Shown: one piece after another, positions 9,091 through 16,478 of the stretch
Layout of the letters: each line of letters opens with the position of its first letter
Position numbering within the stretch: the first letter of the stretch is position 1
DNA from: Candidatus Enterousia avistercoris
GTDB taxonomy: Bacteria; Pseudomonadota; Alphaproteobacteria; Rs-D84
DNA: 25,163 nt
Reading direction: 5' to 3'
NCBI GenBank assembly: GCA_017694255.1
Contig: JADINC010000005.1
Coordinates: 1-25,163 of the forward strand
The notes under the pieces: model-generated
What the model saw: only the letters and a program-made list of their open reading frames with translations
Databases searched by the model: none
Told to the model about the DNA's origin: nothing
Position numbers and translations under genes: made by a program

Positions 9091-9442
9091 GCGCAGATGG
9101 ACGGGGCATAGCTGGCTGGGGATAACACCAGCCGGAGGAAAGTCCGGACTGCTTGGGACAGCGTATCGGCTAATGACCGAGCGGGGCGACCCGACGATTA
9201 GAGCAACAGTGACGAAGCGATTGAAAAATATCGAGTGAAACGGGCAATCTCTGCGTGCAGCAACTTCAAATAGGCTCCCTATACAGGTCCCATGTTGGGG
9301 GCGGGTAGAAGGCTTGACATTTTGTGGTAACACATTATGCAGACTAATTATGCCCACTACCCCGGGGTGGTTGGAAACAACTGGCCCAGGGCAGAACAAA
9401 ATCCGGCTTATAGTTCATCTGTGGAACCGTCCATCTGGGCGG
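9091..9442 (+). ncRNA. rnpB: RNase P RNA (catalytic subunit of RNase P)
   Basis: The RNA removes 5' leaders from pre-tRNAs. The universally conserved GAGGAAAGTCCGGACT region sits near the 5' end (about 9136-9151), and AGAGCAACAGTGA and the 3' P4 strand with CAGAACAAAATCCGGC are in the expected order. P1 is explicit: AGATGGACGG (9095-9104) is perfectly complementary to CCGTCCATCT (9427-9436). About 342 nt fits a bacterial type A RNA. The exact mature 3' end is uncertain because P1 and the terminator stem overlap. Confidence 0.96.
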
Positions 9443-9448
9443 TTTTTT
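9427..9448 (+). terminator. rnpB terminator, overlapping the P1 3' strand
   Basis: CCGTCC-ATCT-GGGCGG (one G-U pair) is followed by TTTTTT. Its left arm is the same CCGTCC that forms P1 of RNase P RNA. Confidence 0.75.
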
Positions 9449-9458
9449 CTTTTGATAT

Positions 9459-9480
9459 AAAAAAACGCGCCATTGGCGCG
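9459..9480 (-). terminator. Terminator of the CAU tRNA
   Basis: CGCGCC-ATT-GGCGCG with an A-tract at 9459-9465 reads as a hairpin plus seven U on the minus strand, just past the tRNA 3' end. Confidence 0.8.
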
Positions 9481-9488
9481 CAAATATG

Positions 9489-9565
9489 TGGTGGGTTAGG
9501 TAGGACTCGAACCCACGACCAAAGCGTTATGAGCGCTCCGCTCTAACCAACTGAGCTACTAACCC
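9489..9565 (-). tRNA. tRNA with CAU anticodon, probably Ile2 (lysidine-type)
   Basis: A 77-nt cloverleaf with encoded CCA: acceptor GGGTTAG pairs with CTAACCC, the D-arm is GCTC..GAGC, the anticodon loop is CTCATAA, and the T-arm is GTGGG-TTCGAGT-CCTAC. CAU could be elongator Met or Ile2. The TTGGTCG variable-region pattern and overall form look closer to Ile2 (AUA-reading after TilS modification) than to alphaproteobacterial elongator Met. Isotype is uncertain; the tRNA itself is clear. Confidence 0.9.
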
Positions 9566-9609
9566 ACAAACGCCATTATATATTATTTGATTTTTGTTGC
9601 AAGTGGTTT

Positions 9610-9637
9610 TTGCATTATCTGCTTTATTTTTTATACT
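9610..9637 (+). promoter_or_regulatory. Predicted promoter of the helicase gene (nearly leaderless)
   Basis: TTGCAT (9610-9615), a 16-nt spacer and TATACT (9632-9637) predict a start at about 9644-9646, only 4-6 nt before the ATG at 9650. No SD is present. Confidence 0.5.
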
Positions 9638-9649
9638 GTTTGTGCAACC

Positions 9650-10942
9650 ATGACCAACATGAGGCCCGATTTACCCCAAATTTTAAACGATACCCAATTA
9701 TCTGCGTTTAACACAATTGAACGCACTGGTTCGAATTTGTTAATTCTGGGGCCGGCGGGCACTGGGAAATCAACGTTTGTAAATTATCTAAAATCTGCGT
9801 CGAAAAAGCGAATTGTTTGTGCGTGTCCAACCGCGGTGTCGGCATTAAATGTTGGTGGCCAGACAATTCATTCGCTGTTTCAAATCCAGCCACGTGATTT
9901 TATAATGCCAGAATTGTTAAAACTGAAAGCAAAACCGCGCAATATATTAAATGCAACTGATGTATTGGTTATTGATGAAATATCTATGGTTGCGCCTGAT
10001 TTGCTGGATGCCATTGATATACTGGCGCGAATGGCCCGACATAACAATGCGCCATTTGGTGGTATCCAGATTATTGCAATTGGCGATTTGTTTCAGTTGC
10101 CGCCCGTTATAACACGCGACGCCACTGAATACTATCGTGCAGAATACGGCCACGATAATGCGTATTTCTTTGACAGCAATGCATACAACCGCGCGAATTT
10201 TATCAGATATGATTTTGATTTAGTATACCGACAAAATGATGGTGCGTTGCTGGAAAACCTGCGTCGGTTGCGGGAAAATAATACAGATGCGTTAAATTTC
10301 TTTAATCACTGTCAAATATCTGATGCCGCCCGTCGCGAAAACGCGGTTATAATCACGCCGTTCCGCGCGGTTGCAGAACGAATTAACGCGTCGCGATTGG
10401 CGCAAATTAACGCCCCAGAAATATCATATATGGGGGAATTAAATGGGAACTTTTCTGAACGCGACACACCGGCCCCAATGAACTTGGTATTAAAGGTTGG
10501 GGCGCTGGTTGTTTTTGTTAAAAATGGCGATAAATGGCATAATGGTTCTATGGGTATTGTGCGCAATTTATCCGCGCGTGAAATTACGGTTGAATTATTA
10601 AATTCATCGCGCGATGTCGTGTCTGTTCGTCCAGAAACATGGCAAAAAATAGAATATGTTCGTGATGAAAATGATAAATTGCACGAAAATGAAGTCGGCA
10701 GTTTTAAACAATTTCCCTTGAACCTGGGATATGCCATGACAATCCACAAGGCCCAGGGTAAAACACTGGATGCGGTGGTCGTTGATATTTCGCGCGGTGC
10801 GTTCGCACATGGCCAGACGTATGTCGCATTGTCGCGTACGCGCAGTGCGTCTGATATGCATGTGGCATCGCCATTGCGTCCGCGTGATGTTATTTTTGAT
10901 GATCGCGTCTTGAATTTTGTCGCCGCAAATCGCCCAGCATGA
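9650..10942 (+). CDS. PIF1/RecD-type superfamily 1B DNA helicase
   Basis: This 430-residue ATP-dependent helicase is most like the PIF1-like family found in many bacteria. From the ATG at 9650, Walker A GPAGTGKS is at residues 34-41, Walker B VLVIDE at 105-110, motif III GDLFQLPPV at 145-153, a UvrD_C_2-like GYAMTIHKAQGKTLD lies near the C-terminus, and YVALSRTRS is motif VI with the arginine finger. Extending the frame upstream to a TTG at 9587 would add a hydrophobic segment lying over the promoter, so 9650 is preferred. The likely role is in DNA replication or repair. The last 53 nt overlap the 3' end of the convergent gene. Confidence 0.93.
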   Translation: MTNMRPDLPQILNDTQLSAFNTIERTGSNLLILGPAGTGKSTFVNYLKSASKKRIVCACPTAVSALNVGGQTIHSLFQIQPRDFIMPELLKLKAKPRNILNATDVLVIDEISMVAPDLLDAIDILARMARHNNAPFGGIQIIAIGDLFQLPPVITRDATEYYRAEYGHDNAYFFDSNAYNRANFIRYDFDLVYRQNDGALLENLRRLRENNTDALNFFNHCQISDAARRENAVIITPFRAVAERINASRLAQINAPEISYMGELNGNFSERDTPAPMNLVLKVGALVVFVKNGDKWHNGSMGIVRNLSAREITVELLNSSRDVVSVRPETWQKIEYVRDENDKLHENEVGSFKQFPLNLGYAMTIHKAQGKTLDAVVVDISRGAFAHGQTYVALSRTRSASDMHVASPLRPRDVIFDDRVLNFVAANRPA

Positions 10943-11972
10943 TTTTGTACAACCGTTCGCCGTTTTCTTGTAATTGATTAAAGTCTACGATATCACCATT
11001 GACCAGTTTTGCAACCGACGGCAAATCTGGGGCCCCGGCAATCATGTTTTTCATGCCGTGTACCAGTGCGTTACGTTCGGCGGTAAATATCACGCGCCCA
11101 TCGTGGGTCAATGGCCACGATGTGTCGGCCGAATACAATATGCCAGAATGATCGTGTTCTTGGAATGACATTTCGTTTAAATGGCCGGCGACAAACAGAT
11201 TGCCATGCGCAAAATACGCCGGAATAACATCTGATGAATTTTCATCCATCCATCGTGCAAACATATTATTGTGATTTTGCATCATTGTGTCTTCGGCCGA
11301 TGCGAACGACAGCGTCGTAAAATACTGGTTATCCAGCGGGGCGATTGGACTGTGCTGTATAACCAACAATTCTTGTTGAATGCGTCGTATGTCGCGCGGC
11401 GCAAACCCCATCTGAATCATATCGGCGTGCATGTACCGACCCATTTGCCAAATCGTCGATGCACCATGACAGTGTGCATAGAACATAATTCGATGTAACT
11501 TTTCAACAGTCTGGAAAATATTTGTTTTCATGTCATATTCGCTGACAATACGTGGACGCAGCAGAATATTATACAGCTGGACTACATAGTTCGCCGTTGG
11601 TTCATTACGGTTCATTGCGCGAATTGCATCGTTACGTTCTTGCTGTAATAATGGGTGTATGTCGTTGACAACGCGGCGACCGGCGATACGGAACTGTTCG
11701 GCACGTTCCAGACCCGGGGTGCGCGAACCAAAATCGTACACAACCGAATAAAAATCTATGCCGTTCAGGATTTTGTTTTCTTCGGCCAGGCGTTGTAACA
11801 AATTCGCATAAGAATTCGCGTCGCGTGGTGTGCGGGTTAATTCGCCACCAAACGCCACAATCGCAGGCGTGTCAGTGGGTACATGGTCCGCGTCTATGCA
11901 CGCATATGGCGCGTCCGGGGAACGTGGTACGCGTTTAATCAGTTTTGCGCCACTGGGGATGTGTATGGTCAT
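10890..11972 (-). CDS. Hypothetical protein (last gene of the lon-like/tsaB/rimI operon)
   Basis: I do not recognise this 360-residue protein. It has no signal peptide or membrane segment and looks soluble and cytoplasmic, with several His/Asp-containing stretches (MFYAHCHGAS, YFAHGNLFVAGHLNE, QEHDHSGIL) that could bind metal, though no known motif is formed. The N-terminal IVAFGGELTRTPRDANSY stretch resembles no family I can name with confidence. Its ATG overlaps the rimI stop in an ATGA arrangement, so it is very probably translationally coupled to rimI. Its 3' end overlaps the convergent helicase gene by 53 nt, with stop TAA at 10892-10890. Confidence 0.85.
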   Translation of the reverse strand: MTIHIPSGAKLIKRVPRSPDAPYACIDADHVPTDTPAIVAFGGELTRTPRDANSYANLLQRLAEENKILNGIDFYSVVYDFGSRTPGLERAEQFRIAGRRVVNDIHPLLQQERNDAIRAMNRNEPTANYVVQLYNILLRPRIVSEYDMKTNIFQTVEKLHRIMFYAHCHGASTIWQMGRYMHADMIQMGFAPRDIRRIQQELLVIQHSPIAPLDNQYFTTLSFASAEDTMMQNHNNMFARWMDENSSDVIPAYFAHGNLFVAGHLNEMSFQEHDHSGILYSADTSWPLTHDGRVIFTAERNALVHGMKNMIAGAPDLPSVAKLVNGDIVDFNQLQENGERLYKIMLGDLRRQNSRRDHQK

Positions 11973-12355
11973 ATGTTTTTCTCCATCACAATGGCATCAG
12001 TGCCGTCATAGTATTTGGGTCGTGTGCCGATACGCACGTATCCGTTATGTTCGTACAACGCGCGGGCAGGGGCGTTATTTTCTGCCACTTCCAGAAAAAT
12101 TTTTGTTGCGCCGCGTTTTTTTGCGTCATTTTCAACCAGTGTTAACATTGCAGACGCAATTCCTGTGCCACGCGCATCAGGATGCACACCAATCGTGATA
12201 ATTTCTGCCTGGTCCGCGACAACACGCCACACGACAAATCCATGTTCGCTGGCCATAATGTCACAGCCAGACTGTTTTAAGTCCGCGAAATCAGATACCG
12301 ACCACGGTTTGTGGGGAAAGCAGAGTTTATGAAGATGTGCCAGTTCATTCAGCAT
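11969..12355 (-). CDS. rimI: GNAT acetyltransferase, RimI-like (ribosomal protein S18 N-acetyltransferase)
   Basis: The 128-residue protein starts at the ATG at 12355 (MLNELAHLHKLCFPHKPW), the usual RimI length; an upstream extension in the same frame is just tsaB sequence. GNAT motif A is ITIGVHPDARGTGIASAML, and motif B includes LEVAENNAPARALYEHNGY followed by RPKYYDG, the typical RimI C-terminal pattern. It transfers acetyl from acetyl-CoA to a protein N-terminus; S18 is the classical target. The start lies 11 nt inside tsaB, and the stop overlaps the next ATG, so translational coupling is likely. tsaB-rimI adjacency is common in proteobacteria. Confidence 0.9.
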   Translation of the reverse strand: MLNELAHLHKLCFPHKPWSVSDFADLKQSGCDIMASEHGFVVWRVVADQAEIITIGVHPDARGTGIASAMLTLVENDAKKRGATKIFLEVAENNAPARALYEHNGYVRIGTRPKYYDGTDAIVMEKNI

Positions 12356-12890
12356 GCTTGTTTTGTTCGACGTAACTGGGGCGCAAATACATCGGCACCA
12401 CGGGTTCAGTGTTACCGTCTGCCAATTTTTTGCGAATAACAGGTATCGCACTGTTCAGATTGAATGGTTTGTGCCCAACGGTTCGCGGCCAATCCATCTG
12501 GCGCGATTCCAGTGTGTCAATATCCATTGTTTGCGGCGCCAGTCCATCTGCGGCAACAAAGAAATCACCGCGCCCCGAATCAATTGCAACAAATGCGTCT
12601 GGGGCGTCATGCAAATATAATTCGAATGCATTTATTGGTACCACCGGAATATTTAACCCCATGGCCAATCCCTTGGCATACGCGATGCCCAGACGGATTC
12701 CTGTAAAACTGCCGGGGCCGACAATAACGCCGATTGCTGTTATGTCCGACCATTTTGCGCCACATTCATTCAAAAATTTTTCTGTTTCCACGGGCAGGGC
12801 CACCGATTGCTTTTCTGTATCGACATGCTTATATTTGTCGTTCAAAACAAACTCTAACCCGGCCCCAGATGTATTGATTACCAGAATCAT
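12345..12890 (-). CDS. tsaB: tRNA N6-adenosine threonylcarbamoyltransferase complex subunit TsaB
   Basis: This 181-residue protein starts at the ATG at 12890 (MILVINTSG). A longer reading to 12920 would enter the end of the lon-like gene and is disfavoured. The ASKHA-fold N-terminus and the signature VGPGSFTGIRLG are diagnostic of TsaB (YeaZ), the dimerisation partner of TsaD in making t6A37 on ANN-reading tRNAs. The shorter length than E. coli TsaB (231 residues) fits a reduced C-terminal lobe. It lies 13 nt after the lon-like stop codon and overlaps rimI by 11 nt. Confidence 0.93.
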   Translation of the reverse strand: MILVINTSGAGLEFVLNDKYKHVDTEKQSVALPVETEKFLNECGAKWSDITAIGVIVGPGSFTGIRLGIAYAKGLAMGLNIPVVPINAFELYLHDAPDAFVAIDSGRGDFFVAADGLAPQTMDIDTLESRQMDWPRTVGHKPFNLNSAIPVIRKKLADGNTEPVVPMYLRPSYVEQNKHAE

Positions 12891-12903
12891 AGTACTATTT
12901 CCC

Positions 12904-14661
12904 TTATGCGCGCACGCCAAATCCTATGCGCTTTGCCATAACAGACGATTTGCGCGCCGCCAGTAATTCATCAATTTTTTGTATTGTAAATTCTGTTTTT
13001 ACGTCTTCGCCGTCATTTTCCAGCAACGTCCGCCGCAACAATGCGGTTAATTCGCGTTGCAGTTCGCGTACACCTTGTTCTGATGTATAGTTATGAATCA
13101 GATAACGCAGCGCATCATCACTGATGATTATATTATCAACATTCCATCCCGTGTCATGTGCCGCGCGCGCGATCAAGTGTTCACGTGCGATTTGCACTTT
13201 TTCATCTTCGCTGTATCCCGGGATTTCAATAATTTCCATACGGTCTTTTAATGCGTTTGACATGTTTAAACTGTTTGCGGTTGCAATAAACAGAACGTTG
13301 GATAAATCAAAGTCAACCTCCAGATAATGATCACGGAACGATTTGTTTTGTTCCGGATCCAGTATTTCCAGCAATGCCGATTCTGGATCACCACGCCAAT
13401 CGCGTCCCATCTTATCAATTTCGTCCAGAACAATAACCGGATTATTTGATTTGCAACGTTTCAGTGCATCCATAATACGTCCTGTCTGGGCACCGATATA
13501 TGTTTTACGATGACCGCGAAAATGCGCTTCGTCTGAAATGCCCCCCAGTGATATCCGCTGGTATTTACGCCCCAGTGCATCTGCGATTGACCTGCACAAA
13601 GATGTTTTTCCAACGCCCGGCGCACCAACGAAACATAAAATACTGCCATGATTGCCACCGGTTTTTTTCATCACGGCGATGTGTTCCAGTATTCGTTCTT
13701 TGACGCCTTGCATTCCAGAATGTTGGGAATCCAATACCGCGCGCGCAGTTTTTAAGTCAATTGGCGCCACATCAGATTTTTCCCACGGCATGGCCAGCAA
13801 TTCTTCCAGGTATGTTTTTAACAGTCCACCTTCGTTCGACATTGGGGACATGCTGCGCATGCGTTTCCATTCAGACATTGCCTTTTCTTTGGCGTCACGC
13901 GGCATGGCAGACCGTTCAATGCGTTTGCGCATATTAGTGGTATCCATTTCTTCGTCATCATCGCCCATTTCACGTTGTATGGCGCGCATTTTTTCTTGCA
14001 AAATTGCTTCGCGTCGACCATTTTCCATCTGTTGTTGAATGCGACGATTAATAGAATTTTCTATTTTTGCGGTTTCGGCCATCAAATTAACCTGTTCCAA
14101 CAGCAAGACCAGTTTTTCCCGCCACGACGGCGCGCACAATATGCGTATGGCAACGTCTGTATCAATTTCGGCCGTCTGGATTACAGAGTCGATAAATGCC
14201 GGCATAGGGTAATTTTGAACAATTGAACGCAGTTTGTCTATTTTGAATTTTTTAGACATAGACAACGCCTGCATGTTTTCGGCCACCTTGTCCCGCAGTG
14301 CTAATGTTTGTTCAAAACCACTGTCGTCTGTAATTTCTATTGGCATTGTTTCAGCCATAAACAGGCCATTTTCCACGGTTATATCATGTAATTGCACCGC
14401 GTCAGTTGTTCTGATAATTGCGTGCAACGTACCATCCGGCAGGCGTAAAACCTGGGCAATGTCGCCAATGGTGCCAACATCATAAATATCATTTGGTGCC
14501 GTTGGGTATGACCAGCTGTGCTGGGCCGCGATAACCAGTTTTTGATTATGTTTTGTTGCCGCCTCGACACATGCAACAGACATAGGGTTATCGATATAAA
14601 CCGGCACCGTCAGGCCCGGATGTACAACCAAATCACGAAATGGCAAAATATAATTTTTCAT
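12904..14661 (-). CDS. Lon-like AAA+ protein lacking the peptidase domain
   Basis: The 585-residue protein aligns with Lon over the N-terminal substrate domain (ILPFRDLVVHPGLTVPVYI), the coiled-coil linker (LQEKMRAIQREMGDDDEE) and the AAA+ module. Walker A GAPGVGKT is at 346-353, Walker B VIVLDE at 409-414, sensor-1 Asn463, an arginine-finger candidate Arg474, and sensor-2 Arg532 in GVRELQR. It then stops at KRIGFGVRA, where the Lon peptidase domain should begin; Lon is normally about 780-810 residues. The catalytic Ser-Lys dyad is absent. tsaB begins 13 nt later, so no shifted peptidase sequence is hidden there. The ATPase motifs look intact, so it may act as an unfoldase or chaperone. The promoter suggests a nearly leaderless mRNA. 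Confidence 0.92.
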   Translation of the reverse strand: MKNYILPFRDLVVHPGLTVPVYIDNPMSVACVEAATKHNQKLVIAAQHSWSYPTAPNDIYDVGTIGDIAQVLRLPDGTLHAIIRTTDAVQLHDITVENGLFMAETMPIEITDDSGFEQTLALRDKVAENMQALSMSKKFKIDKLRSIVQNYPMPAFIDSVIQTAEIDTDVAIRILCAPSWREKLVLLLEQVNLMAETAKIENSINRRIQQQMENGRREAILQEKMRAIQREMGDDDEEMDTTNMRKRIERSAMPRDAKEKAMSEWKRMRSMSPMSNEGGLLKTYLEELLAMPWEKSDVAPIDLKTARAVLDSQHSGMQGVKERILEHIAVMKKTGGNHGSILCFVGAPGVGKTSLCRSIADALGRKYQRISLGGISDEAHFRGHRKTYIGAQTGRIMDALKRCKSNNPVIVLDEIDKMGRDWRGDPESALLEILDPEQNKSFRDHYLEVDFDLSNVLFIATANSLNMSNALKDRMEIIEIPGYSEDEKVQIAREHLIARAAHDTGWNVDNIIISDDALRYLIHNYTSEQGVRELQRELTALLRRTLLENDGEDVKTEFTIQKIDELLAARKSSVMAKRIGFGVRA

Positions 14662-14670
14662 AGCGCTTTT

Positions 14671-14699
14671 AATATAAGATTTTTTTTATTGTTTTTCAA
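14671..14699 (-). promoter_or_regulatory. Predicted promoter of the lon-like operon (nearly leaderless)
   Basis: The minus strand has TTGAAA (14699-14694), a 17-nt spacer and TATATT (14676-14671). Only 9 nt separate the -10 from the ATG at 14661, so the 5' UTR would be about 2-3 nt. Confidence 0.6.
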
Positions 14700-14703
14700 G
14701 GGC

Positions 14704-14734
14704 AATAAAAACGGTCCCCGTACCCCAGGGACCG
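14704..14734 (-). terminator. Terminator of the small membrane protein gene
   Basis: On the minus strand a CGGTCC..GGACCG stem with a GC-rich loop is followed by TTTTTATT. It lies just upstream of the lon-like promoter. Confidence 0.75.
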
Positions 14735-14753
14735 CCCATATACAAACTAAAAA

Positions 14754-14984
14754 TTAACGACGGCGCCCATTGTATCCATTATATTGTGCGCTGTTGCTGG
14801 AACGTTTTGATAAATAGCGCGCCGCAACCAATACCAGCCATTCAAACGATAACACGCCCAGCCATCCCAGTTTAACATCCCAACCCGGGACCCATCCCAA
14901 TACATATACGATTTGCGCGACAAAAGACAAATACAAAAATCCGAACATTCCTGTAAAGAATACCTTTTTCACTTTTCCAAACAT
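14754..14984 (-). CDS. Small membrane protein, unknown function
   Basis: This 76-residue protein has two predicted membrane segments, about residues 9-30 (FFTGMFGFLYLSFVAQIVYV) and 40-58 (GWLGVLSFEWLVLVAARYL), joined by a short loop WVPGWDVKL. The basic, Asn/Tyr/Gly-rich C-terminal tail ends in RRR. The ATG at 14984 has an upstream AAAGGGCTG SD. It lies just past the 3' end of ssrA on the same strand and may be transcribed by read-through, since I see no strong promoter of its own. A dedicated terminator follows. I do not recognise the family. A real small gene is supported by the SD, membrane pattern and terminator. Confidence 0.75.
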   Translation of the reverse strand: MFGKVKKVFFTGMFGFLYLSFVAQIVYVLGWVPGWDVKLGWLGVLSFEWLVLVAARYLSKRSSNSAQYNGYNGRRR

Positions 14985-15021
14985 AATTTCAGCCCTTTGT
15001 TAGTTATAATTTTATTTTAAA

Positions 15022-15343
15022 GCAGGCTGGGTTTCTGTTGCCGGGCACCCAGCGGCCCCGCAATGAAGCTATAACAGATATAATCAACAATCGCCAATTA
15101 TATCAAAACGCCAATTAGGCAGCCATTGCAAGGCGAACATTGTCGTTCGCAGCGATTCTATCGCCATTCAGTTTTTATTTGGCTTTTAACGACGCCATGT
15201 CGGATTCAACCGATTTGCCTTTACTTCGCCTGTCGAAACTATGTCAGCCCCATATGTTTTATTGGTGGAGCTGTGGGGTACCGCCCCCCAGTCCAAAACG
15301 ACTATTCCGCAACGGATTCAGAATCATCATCGTTTTCACGACG
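15022..15343 (-). ncRNA. ssrA: tmRNA, circularly permuted two-piece form
   Basis: On the minus strand the acceptor part comes first: GTACCCCACAGCTCCACCA ends with CCA at 15263. After only 11 nt (15262-15252) comes the mature 5' end GGGGCTGACATAGTTTCGAC, the tmRNA hallmark. GGGGCTG (15251-15245) pairs with CAGCTCC (15273-15267, one G-U), restoring the acceptor stem. Further on is the tag reading frame, then a GCTGGGT/ACCCAGC hairpin near the 3' end. This order is the known permuted alphaproteobacterial layout, processed to coding and acceptor RNAs. It rescues stalled ribosomes with SmpB. Outer ends are estimated from the promoter and the last hairpin. Confidence 0.95.
15115..15153 (-). other. 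tmRNA proteolysis-tag reading frame
   Basis: The minus strand encodes AANDNVRLAMAA followed by TAA (15117-15115). The AANDN start matches Caulobacter-type alphaproteobacterial tags, and the hydrophobic AMAA end is a protease-recognition tail. The exact resume codon (first or second Ala) is inferred. Confidence 0.85.
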
Positions 15344-15349
15344 CTGATA

Positions 15350-15378
15350 ATTATAATATTTTATGGTGGCAAATGCAA
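15350..15378 (-). promoter_or_regulatory. Predicted ssrA promoter
   Basis: The minus strand reads TTGCAT (15378-15373), a 17-nt spacer and a consensus TATAAT (15355-15350), giving a start near 15343. This strong match suits a stable RNA gene. Confidence 0.75.
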
Positions 15379-15394
15379 GTTTTTAAGTTATAAT
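15367..15394 (+). promoter_or_regulatory. Predicted obg promoter overlapping the ssrA promoter
   Basis: TGGCAA (15367-15372), a 16-nt spacer and TATAAT (15389-15394) point toward obg. The ssrA -35 box lies inside this spacer, so RNA polymerase cannot easily occupy both. Confidence 0.5.
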
Positions 15395-15416
15395 CACAAA
15401 AAGAAATGGAAAAGCG

Positions 15417-16478
15417 ATGAAGTTTTTAGACAAGGCGAAAATTCATATCAGGGCAGGTGATGGCGGCAACGGCAGCGCCAGTTTCCGGCGCGAGAAATAT
15501 ATCGAATTCGGCGGCCCCAACGGTGGCGATGGCGGCCGTGGCGGCGATGTTATATTCCGTGCGGTGCCAAATGTAAACACGTTAATTGATTACAGGTTTA
15601 AAACGAATTTTGCCGCGGGGCGTGGCCAAAATGGCATGGGTAAAATGCGCACTGGCGCGTCGGGCGAAACATTGATTTTGCCGGTGCCGACCGGGACCGT
15701 AATATTATCTGAAAACGAAGAAATAGAATATGCCGATTTAAACGTTGATGGCATGGAATATCTGGCGGCACGTGGCGGTAATGGCGGGTGGGGCAATCTG
15801 CATTTCAAAAGCCCGACAAATCGCGCCCCGCGCCAGGCAAACGACGGTCTACCGGGCGAAGAACGCACGGTCGTGTTGCGTCTGAAATTAATCGCAGATA
15901 TTGGTCTGGTTGGGTTCCCGAATGCGGGCAAATCCACATTGCTGGCGGCGTTAACTGCGGCCCGCCCAAAAATTGCAAACTATCCATTTACAACATTAAA
16001 TCCCCAACTGGGGGTAATGTATGCGCATAATCGTGAATTTGTTCTGGTTGATTTGCCCGGATTAATCCAGGGTGCCCACACTGGTGTCGGATTGGGCGAC
16101 AGATTCTTGGGTCATGCGGAACGCACAAAAATGATATTGCATGTCATTGATGGCACAGAACCAGACTGGGGCGCACGTTATGCAGCCATTCGTCATGAAA
16201 TGGATTCGTACGGCGCAAATCTGGCACAAAAACCTGAAATGATTGTTGTTAATAAAATCGATGCAATCGATGACAGTGATTTTGATGCGCGTATGTCCGC
16301 GTTTAAAAAATCATTTGGCCGTAAAAAGAAACCAGAAATAATGGCCATCAGTGCCGCAGGAAGACTGGGAATAGGAGAGTTGATTTCTGCAATAGAACGT
16401 AATTTTTTAGCCCTGGAACAGGAGGATAAAAATGCAGAAAACAAATCAGATTCGCAATCCGTTGGCGAACTATCGTGA
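15417..16478 (+). CDS. obg: Obg-family GTPase (ribosome assembly / stringent control)
   Basis: This 353-residue protein binds GTP/ppGpp and associates with the 50S subunit during its maturation. The Gly-rich Obg fold spans about residues 1-158 (DGGNGSASFRREKYIEFGGP, GGDGGRGGDVIF). The G domain follows: G1 GFPNAGKST at 166-174, switch I FTTLNPQLG, G3 DLPG at 212-215 in DLPGLIQGAHTGVGLG, G4 NKID at 279-282, and G5 ISA at 311-313. A short acidic/polar tail ends the protein, without the long C-terminal domain of some Obg proteins. The ATG at 15417 has GGAAA upstream. The usual rplU-rpmA neighbours are absent. The next gene begins inside its last 47 nt. Confidence 0.97.
   Translation: MKFLDKAKIHIRAGDGGNGSASFRREKYIEFGGPNGGDGGRGGDVIFRAVPNVNTLIDYRFKTNFAAGRGQNGMGKMRTGASGETLILPVPTGTVILSENEEIEYADLNVDGMEYLAARGGNGGWGNLHFKSPTNRAPRQANDGLPGEERTVVLRLKLIADIGLVGFPNAGKSTLLAALTAARPKIANYPFTTLNPQLGVMYAHNREFVLVDLPGLIQGAHTGVGLGDRFLGHAERTKMILHVIDGTEPDWGARYAAIRHEMDSYGANLAQKPEMIVVNKIDAIDDSDFDARMSAFKKSFGRKKKPEIMAISAAGRLGIGELISAIERNFLALEQEDKNAENKSDSQSVGELS

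Noticed and set aside
8966..9109. N-terminal extension of the 8204-8965 gene
   Set aside because: The extension would cover the gene's own promoter and the 5' end of RNase P RNA, while the internal ATG at 8965 starts a perfect signal peptide.
9587..9649. TTG start for the helicase
   Set aside because: It adds an atypical hydrophobic segment and lies over the predicted promoter. Family homology begins after the ATG at 9650.
12904..12914. Frameshifted Lon peptidase domain after the lon-like stop
   Set aside because: Only 13 nt separate the stop from tsaB, and tsaB is intact, so there is no room for a 200-residue domain.
12891..12920. Longer tsaB start
   Set aside because: It overlaps the end of the lon-like gene. 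TsaB proteins start directly with the ILxINTS strand.
15126..15460. Plus-strand frames across the ssrA region
   Set aside because: They are translations of the antisense of tmRNA, with no coding features.
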